Position numbers and translations under genes: made by a program. A stretch of DNA of 64,000 nucleotides from Aphelenchoides besseyi (lineage: Eukaryota; Nematoda; Chromadorea; Rhabditida; Aphelenchoididae): positions 1,302,001-1,366,000 of the forward strand of contig JAMPIQ010000003.1 of the NCBI GenBank assembly GCA_024699855.1, read 5' to 3'. Shown piece by piece: positions 35,879 through 47,701 of this stretch (the stretch's first letter is position 1; every line of letters begins with the position of its first letter). A model generated the notes under the pieces. The model was not told where the DNA came from and made no database searches. It worked only from the letters and a program-made list of their open reading frames with translations.

Positions 35879-35993
35879 ATGACTAACGTTTGGGCTTCCG
35901 GAAGATTTGAAGTCGATTATCGTCAACCTCGTGGTGGAACAAGAACAATAATTCCAAAACAGAAGTTTGTGTATGAAAAGATTGTGATTGATT
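35879..35993 (+). repeat. FLYWCH-like relic, copy 1
   Basis: About 115 bp matching a second copy at 39692-39801. Conceptual reading TNVWASGRFEVDYRQPRGG, TRTIIPKQKFVYEKI, with frame and key residues shared by the other copy. The RGG...Kxxxy pattern is reminiscent of FLYWCH zinc-finger exons, often spread by DNA transposons. No full gene around it. Confidence 0.5.
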
Positions 35994-36351
35994 AGACGGG
36001 TGGTTAAAGATTCAATCTGCGCAATCGAGATGATATAGACAGGTTGGGATCAAGATAACAGCTATTCAAATTATGTACTTCGATATAAGCTTCGTGGTTC
36101 ATGAGCTCATCCAACGATAATTTGTTTCTGAGCAAAAAGAATGTCTTTATTCTTTAGTCACTCACTAGTTTTCTTAAAAGGAACTAAATTATTTATTTCC
36201 GACTTATCAGTCTCCGATTCTCGAGAATTAGATAGATTCTTTCTAAAGAGTTTTGATGCAACTGATAAGAAGTGCAGAATAATGGACAAAAGATCTAACA
36301 GAGTTTATTTATTTTCGTTCTATCGACATCAAAGACTCTTATTTTGCGACA

Positions 36352-38225
36352 ATGAAGTTGGAAGGCACTTGTTTTCTGCTTGTTTCCCTTTTGCTACCCC
36401 TCTACTGCAATGCCTATCGATACCTCTTTGTGACCGGAAATCTTGGATTCAGTCACCTTCAGTTCAATGGACGTTTGGCGGACGCGCTCGTTGACAATGG
36501 TCATGAAGTCGTGAGTATGTGTTTTCAATTCCATAACTCGTTGGTAGGATTTTGTTGTTGCTCGTTGGGTGAATTTTGTTCCGGGAAATGGAACTGAACG
36601 CGCGAATGTTATTCACTACACACCGAAAAAGGCGAACGAGATTCTGAAGGTTTTGGGCGAAGTGAACATCTTCGGCAATCCATTCGAACGAGAAATCGAC
36701 TTCTTTGCCGATGAAGTTATTCGAGCACTCAACATGTTGCTGAACATCTTCTGCTCAGGTTTCATTCAATCGGATGTCATGATTTAACAAACGATGTTTA
36801 GATATTCTGTCAAATGAGGAGTTTTTGAACGAACTGCGATCTCGGAAATACGACGCCGCAGTTTCCGAGTCCTACGATTCGTGTTCTCGATTTCTGTTTT
36901 ACAAAGTTGGAATCCCAAACGTTATGGGCACTTCGGCAACGGCACTAAGCGAAATGATGGCGCACCATTTGGGTCTGCCGATGCTCGGTGGATTTCGTCC
37001 CGGTAAGTCAAAAACCACAGAATCTTTATTTATTGTTTCCAGTCTTAAACAGCTGTCCAGTATCACCGTTGGAAATGACGTTTATGAAACGAGCCAGAAA
37101 CTTTTACCAACTGATGAGATATATTCACGTTATATCTCCGAAATTCGCCGCTGTCTTCGACCAAATTGTAACAATTGCTTCAGAAAGTCTTAGTAAGCTT
37201 CTGCTTTTTAGGGTCAATTACGCGGTTCAGTGATTCCAACTGATGCGCCAAAAGCTATTGAACTCACAAGAAACCTAACGATGCATTTTGTGAACACTTT
37301 TTCCACTTTGGATCTCCCACATGTCACGCTGCCAACGATCTTCAATGTTGGGGGCGTTGGAATGAAAAAACCGGGAAAATTGAACGAAGCATCTTTCTAT
37401 TCATTTTCTTATTTCGTTTTCCATTTCAGGAATTAACGGCAATTTATGCAAAAGCTAAGAAGGGAGTAATCATCTTTTCATTTGGCTCAATTGTCGATCC
37501 AACACAAGCGAGAGCTGAGATACGAAACGCATTTCTGCACACATTCAAACGTCTCACTGACTACCAGGTCATTTGGAAAATGGCCGGAGGTGAAAATGTT
37601 GAAGAACGAAAGAAGATTTTTGAGGAATACGACAACGTTCATCCCTTTGAATGGGTGGAGCAAACGACTTTGTTGAGTAGGTTACAGAAGAAATGGCATT
37701 ATAAAATCGTTTGTCACAGGCAATCCAAAAACTTCGTTGCTAATCACTCACGCAGGTTTGAATTCGATCAACGAAGCCGCCAATTTCGGTGTTCCGATGA
37801 TTGCTGTACCTTTGATCGGTGATGGAACCTATAACTCGGCAGTCGTGAATTATCACAAGCTTGGTATCGTGTTGAACAAATACACTCTCACGAAAGAAAC
37901 CGTTGGCGATGCTGTTGATCGAGTGCTCAACGATCCGATTTACCGTCAACGAGCTCAAGAAATAAGCCGATCGTTACAACGACAAGCGAAAACCGCTGCA
38001 ACGGATTTCGTTCATCTAGTCGAATTTGCAACCGAGTTTCCAGGCGTTTTGCAACGACTCAATTTACCGCACTGGAATTGGTTCTTCTACTACGGAGCCG
38101 ACGTTGTAATCGTGGCGGCTGCGACCAGTTTGATTGTCCTCTTTCCGTTTATTTGTGTGATTTTCATTGCTTTTAAAACTTGTATGCGTCAAACGCCATC
38201 TGTTTCCAAGAAGAAAACTCAGTAG
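36352..38225 (+). CDS. UDP-glucuronosyltransferase (UGT)
   Basis: The signal peptide MKLEGTCFLLVSLLLPLYCNA is followed by the acceptor-binding N-terminal domain (YLFVTGNLGFSHLQFNGRLAD, FGEVNIFGNPFERE) and a donor-binding half: VIIFSFGSIVD, NPKTSLLITHAGLNSINEAANFGVPMI and VPLIGDGTYNSAVV, which is the UGT signature with its HAG histidine and the D/N pair. It ends with a TM helix WFFYYGADVVIVAAATSLIV and a Lys-rich cytoplasmic tail, as in ER type I UGTs. Transfers glucuronic acid or glucose from UDP-sugars to lipophilic compounds (detoxification). Introns were placed at about 36510-36548, 36760-36801, 37003-37042, 37171-37214, 37389-37429 and 37677-37720. The fifth begins GC rather than GT. Complete and probably functional. 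Confidence 0.92.
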
Positions 38226-38325
38226 ATTTCCACTCGGTCATTGTTTTTAAGCACTTGTTTCTTTGGAATAAAAAGCGAATACAGAATCGTTGAAAACACC
38301 CAAACGATACCTTGAACTTGCTGTA

Positions 38326-38346
38326 CTGGACAAAAGTTTGGAAGAC
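38326..38346 (+). repeat. 5' terminal inverted repeat of the Tc1/mariner element
   Basis: CTGGACAAAAGTTTGGAAGA and one more base, preceded by TA. Pairs with the 3' repeat at 39561-39581 with two mismatches over 21 bases. Confidence 0.85.
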
Positions 38347-39560
38347 GATTTATTGCGTTTTTGAGTGCTTTAGCAATGATAGCGTGTTTCTTTCAGCTTT
38401 TTAGTTTTGTCGTTGGATATTCTTTCATTTCAGATGCTTTTGAACGAGAAGAAAAAAGAAATTAAGGAGCAGTACGCGATTTTACGAAGTATTAGGGGGA
38501 CGGCGACGAGATGTAAAGTTTGGAAGTCGAGCGTTGAGCGCGTACTCAAAAATTTGAGCAGAAAGACGGAGGAGACTCTCGACCGTCCAAAGAAAGTGAA
38601 TCCGCGTCTTCGTCGTCGTATTAAACGCCATGTAGTCAACGAACTTCAAGGCGGTAAGCGCGTTATCTCACGTTCAATCCAGAATAACTTGGAATTGGAG
38701 GTCGATCGACGAACGATTCGTCGCTGGCTAAATTGCGACAAAGTCTTCTACGGGTTTGTTATGAAGCGGCTTCCGCTCACGGACACACACCACCTCAACC
38801 TTGATCGACGCCATTTGATCGCTGGGACCGACTTCACAACATGGATTTCTAGCGACGAGAAGCACTTTTCTCTGGAAGGGCCGGGCAGTGGAGGTTTCTA
38901 TGGTGCCGAAAAAGTCCATTTGAAGCGATATAAACGACAAATGAGCGGTGGATCAATCATGATCCTCGGTGCCATCTGTTCAACCGCAAAACTGCTGATC
39001 AACGTACGTTCTTCGTCTATCTCTTCAACTTTTGATGACAGTTTATCTATTATAGGTCTGCAACAATCACTACAAGGCAGTCGACCACGTTTCGGATCTC
39101 AATTTGAAGTTCTTCCCGTGGATCCGAAAGCAAATGATATGCCTGTCTTGAGTAGAGCAAAAAGGCCTGAAGCCAGTTCACACGGCAAGAGTCGTCACCG
39201 ACTTCTTACTCGACCAGCAAGCAGCTACGAGCGATTGGCCATTTCGTAGCTCAATCTGAATCCGATGGAGAACGTTGGAAGCTGATGGAAGACGAAATAT
39301 ACAAGAATGGTCTATTTCACACAAAACCCGAACCTCTGACCGCAATCTATTCTTCGCCCCGAAGATTAAGGCCCAAACGATTAAGACCCTCTTCTCCTGT
39401 ACCAATAAGCGCCTTTGGACGTGGTCGAAAAGCGAGGCGCGCAGATATCTCAACAAACAAAGTGTCTTCCTAATTTTTTATGTTCATTCAATGCTCTTCG
39501 GATGAGAATTTTAATGTACAAAAACCACACATTCTATTGAGCCATTCGCCAGATACAGAT

Positions 39561-39581
39561 GTCTTCCAAATTTATGTCCAG
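39561..39581 (-). repeat. 3' terminal inverted repeat of the Tc1/mariner element
   Basis: Reverse complement reads CTGGACATAAATTTGGAAGA, followed outside by TA. The match to the 5' end places the element boundary. Confidence 0.85.
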
Positions 39582-39691
39582 TACTGTACGACGGCGTGTG
39601 AAAAACTCGCATTCTTGTGAGCGAAGACTATGCAAAATTAGACAGCGGAGCGGGTTCAAAAAAGTGGGCAGAATATCGGACAAGATCCCTC

Positions 39692-39801
39692 AAATGAATA
39701 ACGGTTGGACTACTGGAATATTTGAAGTCGATTCGCATCAATCTTGTGGTGGAACAAGAACGATGATTCAAAAACAGAAGTTTGTGTATGAGAAGATCTG
39801 A
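39692..39801 (+). repeat. FLYWCH-like relic, copy 2
   Basis: Second copy of the relic at 35879-35993: NNGWTTGIFEVDSHQSCGG and TRTMIQKQKFVYEKI, ending in TGA. The longer open frame from 39559 reaches into the transposon end, so part of it is transposon sequence. It lies about 110 bp outside the 3' TIR. Confidence 0.5.
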
Positions 39802-40033
39802 CCAACTTAATAGCTGGTTGAATATTCGGTCATCCAGGCCCGATAACTTAAGTTTCAATTGAAATTGACAGTCAAGAGCTTGAATGTCCATTGATTCACA
39901 TCTTCGCTTGCAACTTTGATTTTAGTTACATTTGTTGGAGCAACATCAAACTCTGTGACTTGTTCTAATACCGAGCAAACTAACTTCTTGATTGCAATGA
40001 CAGTTAAATTTATTAATCAACAAAAGAACCAAT
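39802..40033. other. Spacer downstream of SRP68
   Basis: A/T-rich. No gene seen. Confidence 0.5.
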
Positions 40034-42087
40034 TTAACGCGAGTTCCCCCAAATGAAACTTTTGATCGCGCCGGTGATTCCCGATCCGGATTGTTGTTCT
40101 TCCGATTTCGGCGATGTAGCGGTCGAGCTCTCGGCGACCTCCAGAATCTCTTTCGGCACCTAAAAAAAATCGTACAACACTCGATCGATAGAACTACAAA
40201 CCTTGAAATGTTTCAAAGCCAAATCAAAGAAAACTGGTTTTGCAGCCGTCGGTTTGGGTAGTGCAGCAAGAGCGGCATCCTACAAGTGCTTCAGAAATGT
40301 AAACTCGTTGTTGACTTACGTGCTTGTCTTTCTTTGCTTTTGCTTCTGAAACACGAGCCTCGACTAATCCACGTTTTGCGTTCTTGATCTCCGATTCCGT
40401 TCGTTGCAAATCTGCTTCAGTTTCGGTCACAAACTTGGAGCCTTGAGCCGACTTCAATAGCTTGGCCGCCGCTTCTTTTCGCTCCAACGCTCGATCGAAC
40501 AACTTCATGGCATCGGCTTCTTGACCTATTGCCCCGTACGAAGCGGCCATGTGGAAACATCTGAACGAAAAAATGAAGTTGATAAACGTGATCTCTGATT
40601 ACTTTTTGCACTTGTAATACTCAGATTTGAACTTGAATGCCGCTTGAAGTTTCGCATCAGATTGAGCACCCGGGAGTTGAAGAATATCGTCGCAGTTTTG
40701 AACGACCTCCGAATACATTCGCAGGTAAGCCTGTGGTTTCGATTTCTTTTCTCCAGCGTCCAAGTTCGCGGCCAATTGAGCGTAACGTTCGGCAGCCAAT
40801 CGATAACGCAAAAAGTCCAAATAAACGCTGACAGTTTGCCAATCCTTCTGTTGAGCATCGCCGAGTTTGGTTTTTGCTTTCTCCTCATTAAACTTTTGAA
40901 GTGCATCACGCAGATCGGCTTGTGCTTTTTCGTAGATTTGCACCTAAAAGATTTGGATAAACGCTGTGAATTGATTTTGCTACCTTTTGTGCTCCCGATT
41001 CTGCTTCATGGACCATAGTATCTGCCTTCTCAATCGTCTCAACGGCATGTTTCACGGCTTCATGTGGAACGGAAACCGTCTCACCAGCCCACGTTATTGT
41101 TTTGGTTTTTCCGCTCGTTGCAACATTCGACTGTGCTTCGCTAATCAACTTCTGAAAAGATACAAAGGTTAGCATAACTCTCGTCTAATTCACATCAATG
41201 TCCATTCCATCTTCGGACATGTTCAGATTCATCATTTCGGGCACCACAGGACTTGCTGTTCCACCGCTATTGTACTCACAGATTTTGATCATATTCGCTA
41301 ACTCCCGACCACGAGACTCGTAGTAGGAAGCAAACTCCGAGTTGCGATCGATTTCGAACAATTTTTCGTAAATTTTCCTAAAGCATTCAAAAAAACTGGA
41401 GAACAAGAAGCTCACTTGGAATGTTGAAATTGCTCCAACGCTTCGGTCCATTTCGATTTCTCCAAAAACAACGTTCCCGCAATAAACGCATTATAAGCTT
41501 TAGCTTCTAATTTGGTCAAACTGTTCACCTAAAATTTATGATTACAACTTCGATTCGGAAATGAACAAACCTGCGGACACTCATCGGCAATCGCTTCCAA
41601 CTCACGAGCAAGTTTCAGAGATTTCTGAAGTCGAGTACGGGCATGAAACTTCTGTCGGGTCTTATCTTCGTTCTCGCTCGTCAGCTTGAAGTCCATTCCT
41701 TGGGCCCAACAATGCTCGATGTTGAAGATTAACAGTTCAAGAAAGCTATAACTCTCGATATATTGTCAAAGCAGAAAAACAAACGCACCGTTGATCGTTA
41801 ACCAAATCGGCGGTAATCGATTTGTATTGAAATTTGGCCCGATGTTTCGGAACACATTTGTGAGTGTGTGTGGCTTTCAAAGTTTTGCGCAGACGTTGCA
41901 TTCGACGACCGCAATAGTCACTGAAATTCACGCAACCCATCAACATAAACGAGAAGAAGGAAACGTACCCATAGCGTTTGTAGCTTCCGTGTCGTAATCC
42001 GTGCATTTGTTGACTGTCCTTCACGAGCTTCAGAATCCGAAGGGTTTCGAAGGCCGGCGAATCCACTTCCATTGCTTCCGTCGGCAT
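40034..42087 (-). CDS. srpa-68: Signal recognition particle 68 kDa subunit (SRP68)
   Basis: The N-terminus carries [42 protein letters not shown], the SRP68 RNA-binding start (HGLRHGxYxRYxxYCxRRxxRLRK). It continues with KFHARTRLQKSLKLARELE, AYNAFIAGTLFLEKSKWTEAL, the TPR-like helices DAQQKDWQTVSVYLDFLRYR and LDFLRYRLAAERYAQLAANL, and ends FDLALKHFKVPKEILEV. The last exon ends GSGITGAIKSFIWGNSR, similar to the C-terminal GFRGW-type SRP72-binding tail. SRP68/72 is required for elongation arrest and targeting of secretory proteins to the ER. Eight or so exons, introns of 40-60 nt. ATG 42085-42087; an upstream in-frame TTG is not needed. Complete. Confidence 0.95.
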
Positions 42088-42527
42088 TGTGATTTCTAAT
42101 CGGCGTATTTCCAACAACTAATCGACGAACGAGAAGCTGCCGAATGCGTGGAACAAGAACGAAATTTACTCTCGATCGATTTCTTGTCTAAGACGCGGCT
42201 TCGCAGGCTTCATTTGCTTTGATCGTAACCACAAAACTCGAAGGTATAAAAGAAGATCCATTGAATCTAAAGTTGTGAACTTTAATTGAAACTTAGATGC
42301 AAGCTTGTAATGCTTGTTAGAACTGGGGTGTGTATTCTGAAAAGTTCTCTTAGTTGTATGCGGTTAACGACGAAAAACGGCGTTAACCGAGGAGTTGGTT
42401 GCGAACGTTACATGTTTTGGGGAGAGCGGGCATATTTGCGGTCTTATCTCTAATTATCTTAGCGCTTTTCTTACGCCACAAGCAACAATTCGATTTTAGC
42501 ACACACTCCATTTGAGATTACGGTTTC
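42088..42527. other. Promoter region of SRP68, with a hairpin
   Basis: Contains a perfect inverted repeat CGGTTAACG ... CGTTAACCG (42361-42389) with an 11-nt loop. Possible bidirectional promoter for the small gene starting near 42.5-42.7 kb. Confidence 0.45.
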
Positions 42528-43093
42528 ATGACTGTGTTGTCGCTAAAAATTGCTCAAATCGAAAATTCGCAAATTCAATTTGACGACGTCACACCGCGCT
42601 TCTTGAGCGTCTACATCTTCCAGAAAATAAGAGCAAAAAGGTAAAGTGAAGATTGTAATCGAACATTTCGACAGAGTTTAGATCTGCTTTCTGAGCATCA
42701 TCGACTCATTGAACATGGAAAACCTCTTCAAGTTAAACCACCTACAACGGTATCTAGAGTGGAGGAAAGTGAGCAAATCAGCGGCGCTTTAATGGATGGT
42801 AATAAACGTTGGAAGCTTTGCAGATTTCAAAACCGTCGGTATTGACGTTCTTCTCCTATTGTTTGCAGTAAAAATCCATTCTTTTGCTTCTGAACAGAAA
42901 CACGCATGTAAGTTTTCGGAACACAAAAGACGAAGAGTTTCTGGTGCTACTTGCCGACACTCAAGGATCGATCGTGAATGATAATCAAGATAACGTTCTA
43001 GTTTTGCCTTTCTTTTTACATTGGATAGTTGTCGCAATTGCCGGTATTCTTTCCGGCGTCATAGGTTGTTTCTTACTCGTTGAATACGAATAA
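42528..43093 (+). CDS. Small membrane protein candidate, exon structure unresolved
   Basis: The strongest part is the last frame, EEFLVLLADTQGSIV, NDNQDNVLVLPFFLHW and a hydrophobic IVVAIAGILSGVIGCFLLVEYE at the C-terminus, as in tail-anchored proteins. Upstream, LLSEHHRLIEHGKPLQVKPP (about 42684-42795) or ENLFKLNHLQRYLEWRK (42719 on) look coding, and ATG 42528 is a possible start. I cannot join them in phase without either a 22-nt intron (42900-42921) or a frameshift. Family unknown. Confidence 0.35.
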
Positions 43094-43324
43094 TAAGCGC
43101 AGATTTTCAATCAAAATTTTCCAATTCGTTAGAAAGATCTGCGAACTTAGCGTCTTTGTTGTCAATCACTTGGCCCCGTATTAGTTCAGCAGTTTAAAGG
43201 TTGAAAGTAGCTGGTGGACGTTTAATCGATTGTGTTTAAAAATCGATATTTTTGCTTCGTGATTCTTATTTTATCAACGGCCGAAACGGCTCTTCGATTA
43301 GAAGCGAGTATTTGACCAACTTAC

Positions 43325-43679
43325 ATGAAGGTAATCAACAACCACAGGTAGCCGAAATTTTTTAGTTGCTGGAGGACTCATTTAGCACAATCGAAGCCTC
43401 CTGTTTGCCACATCGACCGGAGAGCAATGAAGAAAACGTGGATGGTAAGATAAGATAAGAGTCAACTAATTGACAATCGGTAGTTTAGAGTTGAAAGTGA
43501 ACTTCAATAAAGTTCTGCGCAGTTTCGTAGAACGAACGATTGAAATTTTGGAACCGAAACGATTCGATGGAAATTCAACGAACTGTGATGAACTTGCCGT
43601 CTTAATCGAGGACCAGATTCCACTCTTTCAATTGAACGTTATTCGAGACTTTCAATCAGTTCAACTGCCTTATCGTTAG
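43325..43679 (+). CDS. Small unknown protein
   Basis: ATGAAG is followed by a GTAATC donor, with the acceptor TTTTTTAG before TTGCTGGAGG and a second intron (about 43446-43487). Joined frames give LLEDSFSTIEASCLPHRPES, NEENVDELKVNFNKVLRSF and ERTIEILEPKRFDGNS, then DFQSVQLPYR and stop. About 95 residues, helical and acidic, no leader. It may be a small complex subunit; no family recognised. Confidence 0.45.
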
Positions 43680-44737
43680 ACGCACTTAAACCATTACTCA
43701 GTTCTTATAAGCTTAGTAAATCGTTTTAAACTTTATTCTACTAACAAAAAGCAGCAGATTTTATTTCAATGTTATGACTTGTATTCCGTTGCTAATTGGT
43801 TGGATTAGCCAATGAGTAGAGATTGTGAAAAAATTTGAGGAGCATCATTGGATATCGTGTTATCGTTTAGTTTCTATTCTTACTCAACTTTGCTGAACAT
43901 CTTGATGACGCGAATGCTGTGGAGTTGTCATTTGGATCGTCGAAACTTTCTGTTTAATGCAGAGAACAGTTTAGGAATATTAAACGGCAATTATGAAAAG
44001 AATGAAAATTGACAACCAAGTGATTTGCTGTGAATACGAACAACTAGGTTCTTCGTGATTTGAAAATTCTAGCATCTGAAACAATTTGAACAAAAGAACT
44101 TAACTTCGATCGCTATTCATGTGATCAAAATCTTGAAAAAGATGTCAACGAATCAGTCAAACGAACGGATTCAATTGCATTGATGTTAACTATAAACGGA
44201 CTATGCAATGGGCTCTGAAACTACCTTTTGAATTATAACTCTGACACAAACCTAAGATGCATTTGGGCAAGTTCTTCTCATGGATCACTTTCGACAATAA
44301 GTTTATTCAACGACACCACAATGAACGAGAAGCTCGAAGATGCAAGACAACTAAGGAGTCAAAGGTCGAAGGATTTATCTCTAACGAGAAGATGTAAACG
44401 CAATAACCAATGATAATCGTCTAAGAGCATGATGTTACGTGGAGATTCGACTGAAGTTCGTTTGGAAGTTGCTGTCTTCTATTGCCATGAATGGTTTATA
44501 GGAATCAAGTTTATTGGAAAAAAGACAAAGTTTGTACGAAGTTTACGGTTCAAAAAAACCGGGGCATTACAAAGAAATTGTTCTATTTACTACTAAACAT
44601 AAAGAGGATTGGAATGTTTTGAATCTAATCGTTAGACCAAAGACAAAAAAGGATATGCCAAAGTGATAAAGTCGAGAGGCATAAGAACAAACGAATTTTA
44701 AAGCGTAAAAGTAATGAAACTGCGGATGACTAGACGG
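43680..44737. other. Intergenic between a small plus-strand gene and egl-43
   Basis: A/T-rich, no exon-like frame. Probably contains the egl-43 3'UTR on the minus strand. Confidence 0.5.
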
Positions 44738-47053
44738 CTACAAACTGCGAGTTGGAAACAAACTGGAGACATTGAAGCCGAGCGACGAGTTGGCTGATCC
44801 AGCAGCCGAACTGTTTAGACGATCGCCGGAAACATTCTTCAAACGCTCCAAAAGCTGTTGATGGCCGGTAGTCGAGTCGGCGGCCATTTGTTGTTCCTGA
44901 TTCTGCATTTCGTGTTTCTTGATGTGACGATCTAAATTGGTTTGTTGACCGAAACAGCGATCACATTGCGAACATTTGAATGGCTTCTCTTTGTTGTGAA
45001 TGTTACGGACGTGTCGTTGCAGATTCGAACTAATCGAGAACGAACGGTCACAATCGTGACACTTAAAGAATGATTAGAAATCATCTAAGGATCTGATCAC
45101 TTACCTTGTAGGGTTGCTCTCCGGTATGTGTACGCAGATGACGTGTCAGGTTAGCGGAACGCGGGAAATTTTTCTGACAAAACTTGCAAGTGTATCGTTC
45201 TTTGTTGGTATTGCGAACTGGACCGCCGGTTGTGATCGGCGATTTGATCAACGGTTTTGATTCGACACGTGAAATTGGTTTTTGTTTTGTCGTAGCGAGT
45301 GGAACCGTGAGTTTGGATGCCGAGTTGTTGATCATCGAAGTAGAATGCAAAACTCCGGGATGTGCGTAGTTGACGGTCGATTGAGAGCTTGGAGTTGCCA
45401 ATGCGGCGGCCAAAAGTCCACCAGTCGATTGTGTATGTGGTTGGTTGAGTGCAGCTGCCGAAAGAAGTGGATGATAAGCTGAAGCAGTGGGATGGAATGG
45501 AACAGCCGAGTTCTGACTCATGAATGCGTGCATAGCGCCGGCACGTTGTTGTTGAAGCATTGTGAGGAAAGCGGTTGATGAAAAGGGTGTCATCAGCGGC
45601 GCCAAATCGCCAAAAGGCGCGAACGTTGTGCGATTTTGATTGCGCAAGTCGTTCAAATCTTCCGGTCCATCGAACGAGTGTAAACGTCGAGGTTGTGGAC
45701 GATGCAAATGCGAAGATGAAGAAGAGGGTCGACGTTGGCGAGTGGGTGCTGGAGATGTCGCGGAATCGCCCATTTGTAGTGGCTCATCATCAGCAGTTTC
45801 GGAGTCCGTACACGCATCTGCATGCTCATGATCGTCGGCTTGAACTAAAAGTTGAGAGGTCTTCTGAATCACGGAAGTTTTCCGTTGTTCGTTGGCGCCC
45901 AAAAGCGACTCGGCTGAGAAGAGCGAATTGCGTTTAGGCGGCGGTGTGTCTCTGTAATTGCATGATTAACTTCCGAGATCTGAAATTCGAACTTACGCTG
46001 ATGATCGTGGCGATTGATCCGCACATTCGACATTTCCGGTGGAACTCGAAGACGATGTGGCTGTTGCACTCGTTCTCGCACCGCTGGGCGGCAACATACC
46101 TCGACAGGCAGCAGCCAGGAAATCAGCGGAGTTTGCTGTTTGTTCGAATGGTGTTGCGGCCGTGGACGTTGCTGTGGCTGCAAAGAGCGAAGGTGCAAAG
46201 ATTCCGTTCGCTGAAGCGGGAGTCATTGCAGCAGCTCCAATACCCAAATTTTGACGTTGAGCTGCCAATTGCAAGAGTTGAGGCCAATTATACGGTGGTG
46301 CGAAGTGATGAAACAACGCGGCCTGTTGCGGCGTTGTTCCATTGGATTGCTGAGCAGTGGCTGCGGTTTGGATGGTGCCATTAAGTTGGTTGTAGATTGT
46401 GGAGGCCATTCGATTTGCTTCACAATGTGATCGATGTTTCTGGAGTGCGATCTGAGATGCGAACTGACGACTACAAAACGAACATACGTTTCCGTCCTGA
46501 AACCGCGAAGTTAGTTGAGTCGAAGAGCAAAAACCAACCGAATGGACTTTTCGATGTCGACAAAGATTGGAGAATTGAGTATACGCCTTGTTGCAGACGT
46601 TACAACGAAATGGTTTCGAAGAGCAATGAATATGCGAGTGTTGTTTTAGACCGCTGAAATGCCTGATGAGTTGAATTAGACAATCCAAGTTACCTTGCTG
46701 AAGCGAAACGTTTGGAACAGACGGGACACTTGTGCGGAAACTGTAGTGGATCTTGATCTTCTTGTTCGTATCCACTTGCAACTTCAAAAGTCTCGTCTTC
46801 CTCTTCGTTGTTGTTCACTTGCGAGAACAGAAACGAACCAAACCGATGGCGTTGTTGGAGTTGAAGAGCGGCGTGAAGTCGGCCAAGTTGACGACGCTTC
46901 TCGTTCGACTCGACGGGCGTTTGGATGCGTTTGCGTCTGAAGGCACGCGGTCGATTCAGACGCGAAGTTTGGCGACGTGCTGAACGTGCGCTTTTTTGGG
47001 CCCAAGTTCGATCTTCTTCTTCCTCTTCGCTGGCCGCTTCTTCACGATCAGCA
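44738..47053 (-). CDS. egl-43: EGL-43 (EVI1/MECOM-type) C2H2 zinc-finger transcription factor, 5' end not found
   Basis: The first visible exon (to 47053) starts after TTTTCAG and reads into acidic and Arg-rich sequence, then finger [45 protein letters not shown] and [18 protein letters not shown] long low-complexity linker (Ala/Thr/Ser/Gln) contains [16 protein letters not shown]. The C-terminal trio is [40 protein letters not shown] and [21 protein letters not shown], which with the [21 protein letters not shown] linker is the diagnostic EVI1/PRDM3/16 second finger domain. In worms EGL-43 controls HSN migration and anchor-cell invasion. The protein ends SSLFPTRSL. There is no in-frame Met in the first exon, so one or more 5' exons lie upstream, perhaps beyond 47.1 kb. 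Confidence 0.92.
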
Positions 47054-47278
47054 CTGAAAAGATTATGGTGAGTTACGCAATTGATTGAGTTCAAAAAGAA
47101 AGAGAAATCGGAGGGTCGGTAAAAAAGCGAAAGTGGCGCAAAAGAACTTGAGATTTTTGATGCGAAACCGAAAGATCCAAATCATCGACTCTTTTTTCTT
47201 CTTCTCCCGACGGATGCCAAAAAACCACCGGAACACAGAAAATCGCGAATCCCGCGGTGTAAAATTTTTCGAAGATCT

Positions 47279-47352
47279 GCGGCGCAAAAAGAGAGATACG
47301 ACGCAAAAATGACGACCGAATTCCGCGTCTGCGTAATTACGAGTGACCGTTG
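47279..47352. repeat. Direct repeat, unit 1
   Basis: Shares GCGGCGCAAA, then ATGACGACCGAA, GTAATTA and GAGTGACCGTTGA in order with unit 2 at 47619-47701. Confidence 0.65.
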
Positions 47353-47618
47353 AGAACTTGGCATGTTGCCCAATTTCATTTTCAATCACCGATGAACACG
47401 ACACCGTCGATGGTGTGTTCCGAGCGGACGAGAGACCACGGTGGTTACCGTAGGAAAGAAGTTTTCGGTTCTTCGAGTGCATCAAAATTGAAAGCCTTTT
47501 GAGCAGCTGAACGATCATCGGGATTTCAATGGCGTAATATAGGTCAGTAAGCGTACGGGAGAAAGAAGTGGAGAGCTGGAAGGATGGGCGACGAGCCGGG
47601 AGAAAGTAGAGGGAATTT

Positions 47619-47701
47619 GCGGCGCAAATAAAAAAAAGTGAAAAGTGAAAACGCATAAATGACGACCGAAATTCTGTAATTAAGTGAGTGACCGTTGAAA
47701 G
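47619..47701. repeat. Direct repeat, unit 2
   Basis: Second unit of the 47279-47352 repeat, slightly longer because of an A-rich insertion near its start. Confidence 0.65.

Larger units (their letters stand above)
38326..39581 (+). mobile_element. Tc1/mariner-family transposon, decayed
   Basis: Ends are marked by inverted repeats CTGGACAAAAGTTTGGAAGA (38326-38345) and its complement (39562-39581), with two mismatches, each flanked outside by TA, the Tc1/mariner target. The 1.26-kb interior encodes a transposase: an HTH-like segment VERVLKNLSRKT, DRPKKVNPRLRRRIKRHV, WISSDEKHFSLEG (first catalytic Asp) and GGSIMILGAIC, then after a likely intron NHYKAVDHVSDLN. Downstream the QDNAP-like block and LNPMENVWKLMEDE (third acidic residue) are in different frames with a stop between, so at least two frameshifts disable it. 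The coding region runs from about 38434 to 39473. Non-autonomous now, but the TIRs may still be mobilisable in trans. Confidence 0.85.

Noticed and set aside
46000..46400. Plus-strand open frames opposite egl-43
   Set aside because: They are antisense shadows of the Ala/Ser/Gln-rich linker of the minus-strand gene.
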